Source of the DNA: an uncultured Clostridia bacterium
Lineage (GTDB): Bacteria; Bacillota; Clostridia; Oscillospirales; Acutalibacteraceae
Direction: 5' to 3'
Length of the DNA stretch: 5,921 nucleotides
Assembly (NCBI GenBank): GCA_937919155.1
Contig: CALFPM010000173.1
Location: 1-5,921 of the forward strand
Made by a program: the position numbers and the translations under genes. The notes beneath the pieces are model-generated. The model was not told where the DNA came from. It worked only from the letters and a program-made list of their open reading frames with translations, and made no database searches. The stretch's first letter is position 1; every line of letters begins with the position of its first letter. Positions 1 to 5,869 of the stretch are shown here, piece by piece.

Positions 1-1878
1 CCTATAACATATTGCGCATATAACGGAGATGTTGTTCTTAACGGTGGCGTCACTATTTCAACCGATGATTTCAGTTCTGTTGTCGAATATCCCGAAATAT
101 CTGAAAGACTCACACCCGAAGCACAGAAAAATGTTGTGGTTGTTGATTTGACCAAAGCACCTTATTCTCTCACAAAAGAGGATTGGGGGAAAATTTATGC
201 AATCGGGTCATACCATACCGCCGGAAGCTATGATGGCGACTACACGGGCGAGCTTTATTGCGAGCTTTTTGTAAATGACAAAAGACAATCGCTTGCAAGA
301 TACCCCGACAATGATTTTATTCATACGGAAGAAGTTGTTAAAACAGGTCTCGGAAAAGAATCTGACGGTTCACTTACCGAAGTGAAGGGTTGGGAGAAAA
401 TCCGAAATCCCGAATCTGATGTTTACAGAGTTAATCAGGAACTCGCTCAGAGGATTGCAGGATGGAAATCACTTGACGATGTGTGGATGTTCGGTTATTG
501 GAAATATGACTGGGCTGATGCATCATCGCCCATAGGCAGTTTAAATGCACAGACGGGTGAAATTTCGCCAAAGTTTGTCAGCCTTTTCGGAACAAAAACA
601 GATGCGCCTTATTATTTCTTCAATGTTCTTGAGGAACTCACAACAGAGGGTGAATGGTATCTCGACCGTGAAAACGGCTTGCTTTGTCTTTGGAAGCCCG
701 AAAATATTGAAGAATCACAAATTGACTTATCTTTATCACTTGAACCAATAATCAACGCAGAAGCTGATTATCTCACATTTGACGGCATAACCGTAAAAGG
801 TACAAGAGCAGATGCTGTTGTTATTGCAGGCGATAATAACACAGTTCAAAATTGCCTTATCAAAAATATTGCGGGAAATGCAATTGTTATGTCAGGCAGC
901 AATAACCTTGCATATAACAATGAAATTACCCACACAGGCAAAGGCGGAATTATCCTTGACGGCGGTGACACCGCGGCACTTACCCCGGGCAATAATAAAG
1001 CAGATAACAACTATATTCACGATTGGTCTGAGATTTATCAGACATATCAGCCAGCAGTAACTTTGCTCGGTGTCGGCAATGTGTGTTCACACAACGAAAT
1101 GGCAAATTCTCCTCACGAAGCAATCACCTACAAAGGCAATAACCATATTATTGAATATAATAACATTCACGATGTTTGTCTTCTTTCTGACGATGCAGGA
1201 GCGATTTACTCGGGCAGAAGCTGGGTGTGGTACGGCAATATCATAAGGTATAACTGCATTTATAATCTCGGCTCGGGTGAGCATAAACCGGACGGTATTT
1301 ATCTTGACGATGCTCTTTCAGGTCAGCATATTTACGGAAATCTGCTCATCAACATTCCGAGAAACGCAATTCATATCGGTGGCGGCAGAGATAATATTGT
1401 TAAGAATAATGTAATTGTGAATTCAGGTGAAAATGCTATTTATTTTGACGAAAGAGCAAGAGATGGCGCGCTGAACAACGGCTGGTTTACTCACGCTTAT
1501 ATCGGAAGCGGTGATATGTGGGACGCACTCTATAATTCTCCGTGGCAGAGTGAAATATGGCAGAATGCATTCCTTGAATATAGAACAATGACAGATGATA
1601 TCTCTCAATCCGAAACCTCATCATATATTCCTAACCCTGCAAGCACGGTAAAGGGGAATCTGATTTTCAATAAGTACAGAGAAATAGGGGATATATATTC
1701 TTCAGCACGAAGATTCAGCGATATATCGGATAACGAAGTATATTCTCTTGATAAAACAGAGGAAATTTTTGTTGATTTCAATTCGGGAAACTATAATGTC
1801 AAAGATATTGAGAAATTGAGAAATTCTGTTCCCGATTTTCAGAATATTCCTCTTGATAAAATAGGAAGAACAAACTGA
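1..1878 (+). CDS. Right-handed beta-helix protein, GH141-like carbohydrate-active enzyme (5' end outside window)
   Basis: The frame is open from base 1 to the TGA at 1876-1878, giving 625 residues. A GTG at 136 is possible, but it has no ribosome binding site and the upstream frame already looks like this family (PITYCAYNG and LNGG, typical of the segment just before the insert domain), so the gene is 5'-truncated by the window edge. An insert domain follows, with LFVNDKRQSLARYP (about 265-306) and GEWYLDRENG..LCLW (649-699). Then come beta-helix coils from about 766 to 1470, rich in N-N and G-I-x-x repeats. Conserved-looking acidic motifs are DDAGAIYSGR (1189-1218), DGIYLDD (1291-1311) and HIGGGRDN (1372-1395). 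The C-terminus, ending in IPLDKIG, closes in the usual way. Known GH141 members act on plant glycans (alpha-L-fucosidase, xylanase), and acidic residues in these coils would be the candidate catalytic pair. Substrate cannot be read here, and other beta-helix lyase or hydrolase families remain possible. Any secretion signal would lie upstream of the window. Confidence 0.8.
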   Translation, partial: PITYCAYNGDVVLNGGVTISTDDFSSVVEYPEISERLTPEAQKNVVVVDLTKAPYSLTKEDWGKIYAIGSYHTAGSYDGDYTGELYCELFVNDKRQSLARYPDNDFIHTEEVVKTGLGKESDGSLTEVKGWEKIRNPESDVYRVNQELAQRIAGWKSLDDVWMFGYWKYDWADASSPIGSLNAQTGEISPKFVSLFGTKTDAPYYFFNVLEELTTEGEWYLDRENGLLCLWKPENIEESQIDLSLSLEPIINAEADYLTFDGITVKGTRADAVVIAGDNNTVQNCLIKNIAGNAIVMSGSNNLAYNNEITHTGKGGIILDGGDTAALTPGNNKADNNYIHDWSEIYQTYQPAVTLLGVGNVCSHNEMANSPHEAITYKGNNHIIEYNNIHDVCLLSDDAGAIYSGRSWVWYGNIIRYNCIYNLGSGEHKPDGIYLDDALSGQHIYGNLLINIPRNAIHIGGGRDNIVKNNVIVNSGENAIYFDERARDGALNNGWFTHAYIGSGDMWDALYNSPWQSEIWQNAFLEYRTMTDDISQSETSSYIPNPASTVKGNLIFNKYREIGDIYSSARRFSDISDNEVYSLDKTEEIFVDFNSGNYNVKDIEKLRNSVPDFQNIPLDKIGRTN

Positions 1879-1912
1879 CAAATTTCAATTCACAGGTTAT
1901 TTTAGTCTGGTT

Positions 1913-1918
1913 GGAGGT
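1913..1918 (+). promoter_or_regulatory. Ribosome binding site of the aldo/keto reductase
   Basis: GGAGGT lies 6 nt before the ATG at 1925 and fixes that start. The 46-nt gap after the upstream stop contains no convincing promoter or terminator, so translation from a shared transcript with the beta-helix gene is likely. Confidence 0.8.
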
Positions 1919-1924
1919 AGTTTT

Positions 1925-3103
1925 ATGAAATATCGTGAGGATAAATACGGCAATAAACTTTCTGTTTTAGGCTTCGGCTGTATGCGATTTAAAAAGAAAA
2001 TGGGCAGAATAAATATGGAGGATGCGGAACGTCAGATAATGTCAGCTTTTAATGATGGCGTAAACTATTTTGACACAGCATTTATTTATCCCGGAAGCGA
2101 ATCGGCAATAGGAGAAATTTTTGAAAAAAACAATATCCGTGACCAAATCTATATTGCAACAAAGCTTCCACCTCAGCTTATACGCAGTACAGATATCCTT
2201 GAGAAACTTTTTAACGAACAGTTAAAAAGACTTCGTACGGACCATATTGATTTTTATCTTATGCATATGATGGCTGACATTAAGATTTGGGAACGTTTGA
2301 AAAGCATAGGAATTGAAAAGTGGATAGAAGAGAAAAAAGCAAGCGGTGCAATTCGTCAGATCGGATTTTCATATCATGGCGGTTCGGATATGTTCTGCAA
2401 AATTATTGATGCTTATGACTGGGATATGTGCCTTATTCAGTATAACTATATGGATGAACATACTCAGGCAGGGCGTAAAGGTTTGAATCACGCCAACGAA
2501 AAGGGGATTCCTGTAATGATTATGGAGCCTCTTCGCGGCGGCAGACTTGTCAATAATCTTCCCTCGGATGCAAAACGGATTTTTGACGAGCATACCGTTA
2601 AACACACTCCGGCACAGTGGGCGTTTCGCTGGCTATGGAATCAACCTGAGGTCACGACTGTGCTTTCAGGTATGAATTCTGATGAAATGGTAGAGGATAA
2701 TATCAAAACTGCATCTCACACCGAAATCGGCGAACTGACCGCCAACGATGAAGAAATGCTTAAGCGAGTTGTTAAAGCTATCAACGCAAAAATGAAAGTT
2801 CATTGTACCGGATGCGGATACTGTATGCCCTGTCCTCAAAATGTTAATATCAGCGGAACTTTTTCTGCATATAACCGTTGTTTTACCGATAGCAGCTTCG
2901 CGGGATTCAAAGAGTATGTCAAAAATACAATTTCGCAGCAATATGCACCTGCATCAAAATGCGTAGGTTGCGGAAAATGCGAAAAGCATTGCCCGCAGAG
3001 CATAGAGATAAGAAATCAGCTGAAAGAAGCCGAGAAAGAGCTTGAAGGCAATGCATACAAAGCACTCAGCAAAGTTATATCGATGTTCAGCAGGAGCAAA
3101 TAA
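1925..3103 (+). CDS. Aldo/keto reductase with C-terminal 2x[4Fe-4S] ferredoxin-type domain (COG1453-like)
   Basis: This is a 392-residue cytoplasmic oxidoreductase with no signal peptide. Residues 1 to about 280 form the aldo/keto reductase TIM barrel, starting with LGFGCMRF and carrying the full catalytic tetrad: D50 and Y55 (YFDTAFIYPG), K80 (IATK) and H114 (FYLMH). Residues about 290-365 form an iron-sulfur domain. Its first cluster motif is C294-x2-C297-x2-C300-x2-C303-P and its second is C346-x2-C349-x2-C352-x3-C356-P, enough ligands for two [4Fe-4S] clusters. The CTGCGYCMPCP form is normal for this family. Family members are predicted NAD(P)H- or ferredoxin-linked reductases common in anaerobes, but their substrates are mostly unknown. 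The gene sits 46 nt behind the glycan-type beta-helix gene, which suggests, but does not show, a role with sugar or aldehyde products. No frameshift or missing key residue is seen. Confidence 0.93.
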   Translation: MKYREDKYGNKLSVLGFGCMRFKKKMGRINMEDAERQIMSAFNDGVNYFDTAFIYPGSESAIGEIFEKNNIRDQIYIATKLPPQLIRSTDILEKLFNEQLKRLRTDHIDFYLMHMMADIKIWERLKSIGIEKWIEEKKASGAIRQIGFSYHGGSDMFCKIIDAYDWDMCLIQYNYMDEHTQAGRKGLNHANEKGIPVMIMEPLRGGRLVNNLPSDAKRIFDEHTVKHTPAQWAFRWLWNQPEVTTVLSGMNSDEMVEDNIKTASHTEIGELTANDEEMLKRVVKAINAKMKVHCTGCGYCMPCPQNVNISGTFSAYNRCFTDSSFAGFKEYVKNTISQQYAPASKCVGCGKCEKHCPQSIEIRNQLKEAEKELEGNAYKALSKVISMFSRSK

Positions 3104-3313
3104 ACACATATCCTATACAGAAAATTTACAGTAGTTTACAATTGAACTCAGGTTAACAGACTTAATCGATAATTTCCAATTTTGTTGAATTTAATACAAA
3201 ATATTATAAACGAAGTCTATAATTGTAAAAGTAAAACCTTTTTAAAATTTCGATTAATGACGCAATATTTTTTGTACAAGTTATAGATTTTTCGTATAAA
3301 TTATAAAAATGAT
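3104..3313 (+). other. AT-rich intergenic spacer with nested inverted repeats, no gene
   Basis: No credible coding frame is seen. Two nested inverted repeats are visible: TTTACAATT (3135-3143) with AATTGTAAA (3221-3229), and inside it AGACTT (3158-3163) with AAGTCT (3213-3218). A third, overlapping pair is TTAATCGA (3162-3169) with TCGATTAA (3250-3257). In DNA this AT-rich, such arms arise readily by chance. A secondary promoter-like pair, TTGTAC (3272-3277) and TATAAA (3295-3300) with a 17-nt spacer, also lies here. No U-tailed hairpin terminator for the aldo/keto reductase gene was found. Confidence 0.4.
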
Positions 3314-3343
3314 TTGACAATTGTATTGTTAATATGTTATTTT
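3314..3343 (+). promoter_or_regulatory. Sigma-A-type promoter of the SDR gene
   Basis: A perfect -35 box TTGACA (3314-3319) is followed, 18 nt later, by the -10 box TATTTT (3338-3343), preceded by TG at 3335-3336 to give the extended -10 form TGnTATTTT. Transcription would start near 3350, leaving a leader of only about 15-20 nt before the ATG at 3368. A short palindrome, ACAATTGT (3317-3324), overlaps the -35 edge and could serve as an operator, but nothing else supports that. Confidence 0.7.
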
Positions 3344-3354
3344 AATAAAAAAAT

Positions 3355-3360
3355 GGAGGT
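3355..3360 (+). promoter_or_regulatory. Ribosome binding site deciding the SDR start
   Basis: GGAGGT ends 7 nt before the ATG at 3368. It rules out the in-frame upstream starts: the TTG at 3314 is the -35 box itself, and the ATG at 3353 overlaps this site. Confidence 0.85.
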
Positions 3361-3367
3361 ATATAAA

Positions 3368-4135
3368 ATGAGTAATTTATTTAATCTTGATGGAAAATGT
3401 GCTGTTGTTACCGGTGCTTCATCCGGTCTCGGCCGTCAGTTTGCTCTTGCACTTGCAAAAGAGGGTGCTAATGTTGCCATTCTTGCAAGAAGAGTTGACA
3501 GACTTGAGCAGGTAAAGGCTGAAGTTGAAGCTTTGGGCGTTAAATGCATTGCCGTAAAATGCGATGTTGCAGATAATGACAGCATAAAGAATGCAGTTGC
3601 AGAGGTTGTTGCAGATTTCGGCAGAATCGACATTCTTGTTAACAATGCAGGTGTCGGCAGCGGTGCGCCTGCTGAATCACAGGATGACAGCATTTGGGAT
3701 TCAACAATCAGAATAAACCTCAGCGGTGTTTATTATGTTGCTCGCGAAGTCGGTAAGGTGATGATAGAGCAGAACTACGGTAAGATCATCAATATCGGTT
3801 CCATCCATTCAACAGTAGCAATGGCCGGCAGCCCCATTACAGCTTACTGTGCAAGTAAGGGCGGCGTTGAAATGCTTACAAAGGCTCTTGCAAATGAATG
3901 GGCAAAGTATAACATCACTGTTAATGCAATCGGTCCCGCTTACTTTGAAAGCGAAATGACTGATATGGTTATTAACACTCCCGAATTCGGCATGGCTGTT
4001 AAGGCTTACTGTCCTATGGGCAGACCCGGCAAGGCAGGAGAACTTGATGGTGCACTCGTATACTTTGCATCGGATGCTTCAAGCTATACAACCGGTCAGC
4101 TTCTTACTGTTGACGGCGGTTGGACTACAATCTAA
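3368..4135 (+). CDS. Classical short-chain dehydrogenase/reductase (gluconate 5-dehydrogenase-like SDR)
   Basis: This is a 255-residue soluble NAD(P)(H)-dependent oxidoreductase of normal classical-SDR length. The Rossmann motif TGASSGLG is at residues 15-22 and the NNAG motif at 92-95. The catalytic tetrad is complete: N117, S145 (INIGS), Y160 and K164 (YCASK). The family C-terminal signature LLTVDGGW is at about 245-252. R41-R42 just after the second beta strand favours NADP(H) over NAD(H). Overall it resembles gluconate 5-dehydrogenase and KduD-type sugar-acid enzymes, which interconvert keto and hydroxy sugar acids, but SDR substrate assignments from sequence are weak. The ATG is chosen from its GGAGGT site. 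The gene has its own promoter and is closed by a terminator at 4152-4192, so it is probably a single-gene unit. No defect is seen. Confidence 0.94.
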   Translation: MSNLFNLDGKCAVVTGASSGLGRQFALALAKEGANVAILARRVDRLEQVKAEVEALGVKCIAVKCDVADNDSIKNAVAEVVADFGRIDILVNNAGVGSGAPAESQDDSIWDSTIRINLSGVYYVAREVGKVMIEQNYGKIINIGSIHSTVAMAGSPITAYCASKGGVEMLTKALANEWAKYNITVNAIGPAYFESEMTDMVINTPEFGMAVKAYCPMGRPGKAGELDGALVYFASDASSYTTGQLLTVDGGWTTI

Positions 4136-4151
4136 GAAATTTATCTTTACT

Positions 4152-4192
4152 AATCCCATGGAAGCGAAGGTTTCTGTGGGATTTTTTGTTTT
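4152..4192 (+). terminator. Rho-independent terminator after the SDR gene
   Basis: The arms AATCCCATGGAA (4152-4163) and TTTCTGTGGGATT (4171-4183) form a stem of about 12 bp with two G-T wobbles and an 8-nt loop. Six T follow at 4182-4187, then G and four more T. It starts 17 nt after the SDR stop codon and separates this gene from the ceramidase-like gene. Confidence 0.88.
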
Positions 4193-4234
4193 CATATAAA
4201 ATAAAACGCTGATAAATAATCAAAGAAACAGTAC

Positions 4235-4263
4235 TTGAAGAATTTTTGTTTGCGTGATATACT
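4235..4263 (+). promoter_or_regulatory. Extended -10 promoter of the ceramidase-like gene
   Basis: TTGAAG (4235-4240) and TATACT (4258-4263) are separated by exactly 17 nt, with TG at 4255-4256 giving TGATATACT. Initiation would be near 4270, with a leader of about 20 nt. It lies just past the SDR terminator, so the downstream gene is an independent transcription unit. Confidence 0.72.
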
Positions 4264-4278
4264 TAAATAAAAAATAAC

Positions 4279-4283
4279 GGAGG
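4279..4283 (+). promoter_or_regulatory. Ribosome binding site of the ceramidase-like gene
   Basis: GGAGG ends 7 nt before the ATG at 4291, and the encoded protein begins directly with a lysine-rich signal peptide, so the start is secure. Confidence 0.82.
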
Positions 4284-4290
4284 CAAAAAA

Positions 4291-5706
4291 ATGAAGAAAA
4301 AGTTTTTAAGAATAATTTCAGCTGTTCTTTGTGTGGTTCTTTTAGTTTCTGCAGTATCTGTCGGTTCTTATGCCGCTCAGGAACAGAACATCACAACAAC
4401 ACAGGATGAATCGGTCGGAGACAGCATCATGAAAGGTCTCTATAATACGCTTAACGTTGTTGTAGAAGGTCTTGTTAAATCAATTTGCGCTATTTACATT
4501 AACCCCAAAGATTGGGAAAGCATAGATGATTATAATTCCGATGAAATCGGATTTATGTCAGGCAGAGACACATATCAGACATCAGCAGGCGATAATAATG
4601 TCTGGAAACTCGGCTATTCCAAAAAGAGCATAGTACCTGACGATGTTAACAACGGTAAATATAACATCGGCAGAGATTTGCTCAATAAATTTGCTGAAGG
4701 TGTTTATGACGACCAGTGTATCCGCGTTGCGGTAATTGACGATAACAGCGGTGAGGGAGCTGTTGTTCTCGGAGCGATTGATTCACTCGGCGTTACATCC
4801 ACCGATATTCGCACAATCCGCAAAGCAATTGTTAAATATTGCGAAGAGCAGGGGATTAAGGTAGCAAGCATCAACATCAGCGCGACTCACGCACATTCTG
4901 CACTTGATACTCAGGGCGTCAGCACTGAATTTTTCAGAAAGCTTTTCGGAGCATTCTGGTGCAATCTTATCGGTTTTGACGGAACAATGGCAGGTCTTGA
5001 AACCGCGGAAAGCTTCAAGCAGTATTTCATCAATGTGTCCATCGAAGCAATCAAAGAAGCTTTCGGTAATATGGAAGAAGGTAAACTTTACTTTTCTTCC
5101 ATTGATACAAGCGAATATTTCAAGGACAAGCGCGATCTTATTTCCAAAGAAGATCTTCCTGAAACAGCAAGCTTTAAGTTTGTTCCGAACTCAGGAAATG
5201 CTCCTACTTATATCAGTGATATTACTTGTCATGCAACATCTTTCAGCGCAAGCAACGGCCTTGTTGGTTCAGACTATATTTATTATCTTGATAAATACAT
5301 CAAAGAAGCAAACGGCGGTAACTTCATTATGGTGCCCGGCGCACTCGGCCAGGTTTCAAGAGATATTGATGTTAACACAGAAGGCATGACCGAATATGAA
5401 GAAATCGGTGCTTCAGCAAGAACACTCGGCGCAGAATTCGGCAAAATCATTCTTGCTGCAGACTATTCTCTTAAGCTTGATCCCATTCTTAATGCAAAAC
5501 ACAGAGAAATTTTCATTTCTCCCGAAAACAGCATTCTTACTCTTGCTTGTGAAATCAGACTGGTAAACAACAAGATTTTTACAGACGGTGCTCTCCTTAA
5601 GAATGCAAAGATGGCAACCGAAATCGGTTATGTTGAATTTGGCAACAAAATCGGCTTTGCTATGAGCATAATTCGCTTCGTGAATGTTGGCGCCGATGGA
5701 GGTTGA
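4291..5706 (+). CDS. Secreted neutral/alkaline ceramidase-like hydrolase, probably 3'-truncated
   Basis: The frame encodes 471 residues. Residues 1 to about 28 are a signal peptide: KKK, a hydrophobic core, then a likely cut near SYA-A. Residues 40-100 are a linker of unknown role. From about 107 (LGYSKKSIVP) the protein follows the neutral/alkaline non-lysosomal ceramidase N-terminal fold, with VAVIDD at 146-151, ISATHAHS at 196-203 and ITCHATS at 311-317. H200, H202 and H314 are the likely zinc-site histidines. Known family members split ceramide into sphingosine and fatty acid, but many clostridial homologues are uncharacterised. Family-like sequence continues to EFGNKIGFA (449-457, to about 5661). 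The last 14 residues are the antisense of a four-helix-bundle gene and look unrelated. The family normally continues with a PGE-containing strand and more C-terminal sequence that supply further zinc ligands; these are absent, so the product is probably inactive, or the join is an assembly error. Confidence 0.8.
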   Translation: MKKKFLRIISAVLCVVLLVSAVSVGSYAAQEQNITTTQDESVGDSIMKGLYNTLNVVVEGLVKSICAIYINPKDWESIDDYNSDEIGFMSGRDTYQTSAGDNNVWKLGYSKKSIVPDDVNNGKYNIGRDLLNKFAEGVYDDQCIRVAVIDDNSGEGAVVLGAIDSLGVTSTDIRTIRKAIVKYCEEQGIKVASINISATHAHSALDTQGVSTEFFRKLFGAFWCNLIGFDGTMAGLETAESFKQYFINVSIEAIKEAFGNMEEGKLYFSSIDTSEYFKDKRDLISKEDLPETASFKFVPNSGNAPTYISDITCHATSFSASNGLVGSDYIYYLDKYIKEANGGNFIMVPGALGQVSRDIDVNTEGMTEYEEIGASARTLGAEFGKIILAADYSLKLDPILNAKHREIFISPENSILTLACEIRLVNNKIFTDGALLKNAKMATEIGYVEFGNKIGFAMSIIRFVNVGADGG

Positions 5707-5817
5707 CGAACGCTCCAACTGATTGACAAGAGAATAGTGACCTTTTATACCGTCACACATTTTGATAACTTTTACAGCAAAATCGGTTGATAAATCCCGA
5801 AGCTTTGAATCTGCCAT
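5413..5817 (-). CDS. S23/IVP-like four-helix-bundle protein, N-terminal half only, fused to antisense of the ceramidase-like gene
   Basis: The minus-strand frame starts at the ATG complementary to 5815-5817 and encodes 134 residues, but only residues 1 to about 61 (5635-5817) look genuine. They carry the hallmark pattern of the 23S rRNA intervening-sequence (S23) four-helix-bundle family: GHYSLVNQLERSSTSIGANI at 26-45, then HEANYAHSKADFVAKF to 61. Full members are about 110-130 residues and continue with a helix containing an LKE-type motif and ETxYW. Here the frame instead runs into antisense of the ceramidase-like gene (cysteine-rich, no family likeness) until the TGA at 5413-5415. The gene is therefore a 3'-truncated copy, though its promoter and AAGGCGG ribosome binding site are intact. 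Family members form oligomeric bundles and are linked to rRNA intervening sequences and, for the related Avd protein, to diversity-generating retroelements; the free-standing clostridial copies have no established function. Confidence 0.6.
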   Translation of the reverse strand: MADSKLRDLSTDFAVKVIKMCDGIKGHYSLVNQLERSSTSIGANIHEANYAHSKADFVAKFNITDFGCHLCILKESTVCKNLVVYQSDFTSKSKNAVFGRNENFSVFCIKNGIKLKRIVCSKNDFAEFCAECSC

Positions 5818-5823
5818 AGTAAC

Positions 5824-5832
5824 ACCGCCTTT
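5824..5832 (-). promoter_or_regulatory. Ribosome binding site of the four-helix-bundle gene
   Basis: Read on the minus strand, AAAGGCGGT precedes the ATG by 6 nt and supports the start at 5817. Confidence 0.7.
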
Positions 5833-5840
5833 CTGCCGTT

Positions 5841-5869
5841 ATTATATCATAAATTCATTACTTTTTCAA
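5841..5869 (-). promoter_or_regulatory. Near-consensus promoter of the four-helix-bundle gene
   Basis: On the minus strand, TTGAAA (complement of 5864-5869) and a perfect TATAAT (complement of 5841-5846) are separated by exactly 17 nt, with TG one base before the -10 box (TGATATAAT). It is the strongest promoter in the window. The -35 box directly abuts the hairpin array. Transcription would run leftwards through the four-helix-bundle fragment into antisense of the ceramidase-like gene. Confidence 0.82.

Noticed and set aside
136..138. GTG as the true start of the beta-helix gene
   Set aside because: There is no ribosome binding site upstream, and the 45 codons before it are open and match the expected family sequence, so the gene begins outside the window.
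545..1060. Two small plus-strand open frames (545-751 and 812-1060) inside the beta-helix gene
   Set aside because: Both lie wholly within the recognisable beta-helix coding frame and show no family likeness or start signals.
1087..1608. Two small minus-strand open frames (1087-1284 and 1423-1608)
   Set aside because: They are antisense shadows of the beta-helix gene without promoter or ribosome binding site.
2369..2941. Two minus-strand open frames (2369-2605 and 2666-2941) opposite the aldo/keto reductase
   Set aside because: The plus strand encodes an intact catalytic and iron-sulfur domain here; the antisense frames show no motifs or initiation signals.
3104..3313. tRNA, riboswitch or small RNA gene in the spacer
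   Set aside because: No cloverleaf, no recognised riboswitch core and no terminator hairpin were seen; only weak AT-rich inverted repeats are present.
3436..3693. Minus-strand open frame opposite the SDR N-terminus
   Set aside because: It is antisense to the Rossmann and NNAG motifs and has no start signals.
4904..5389. 161-codon plus-strand open frame inside the ceramidase-like gene
   Set aside because: It overlaps a gene with clear family motifs in another frame, has no ribosome binding site, and its translation has the serine- and isoleucine-rich look of an out-of-frame shadow.
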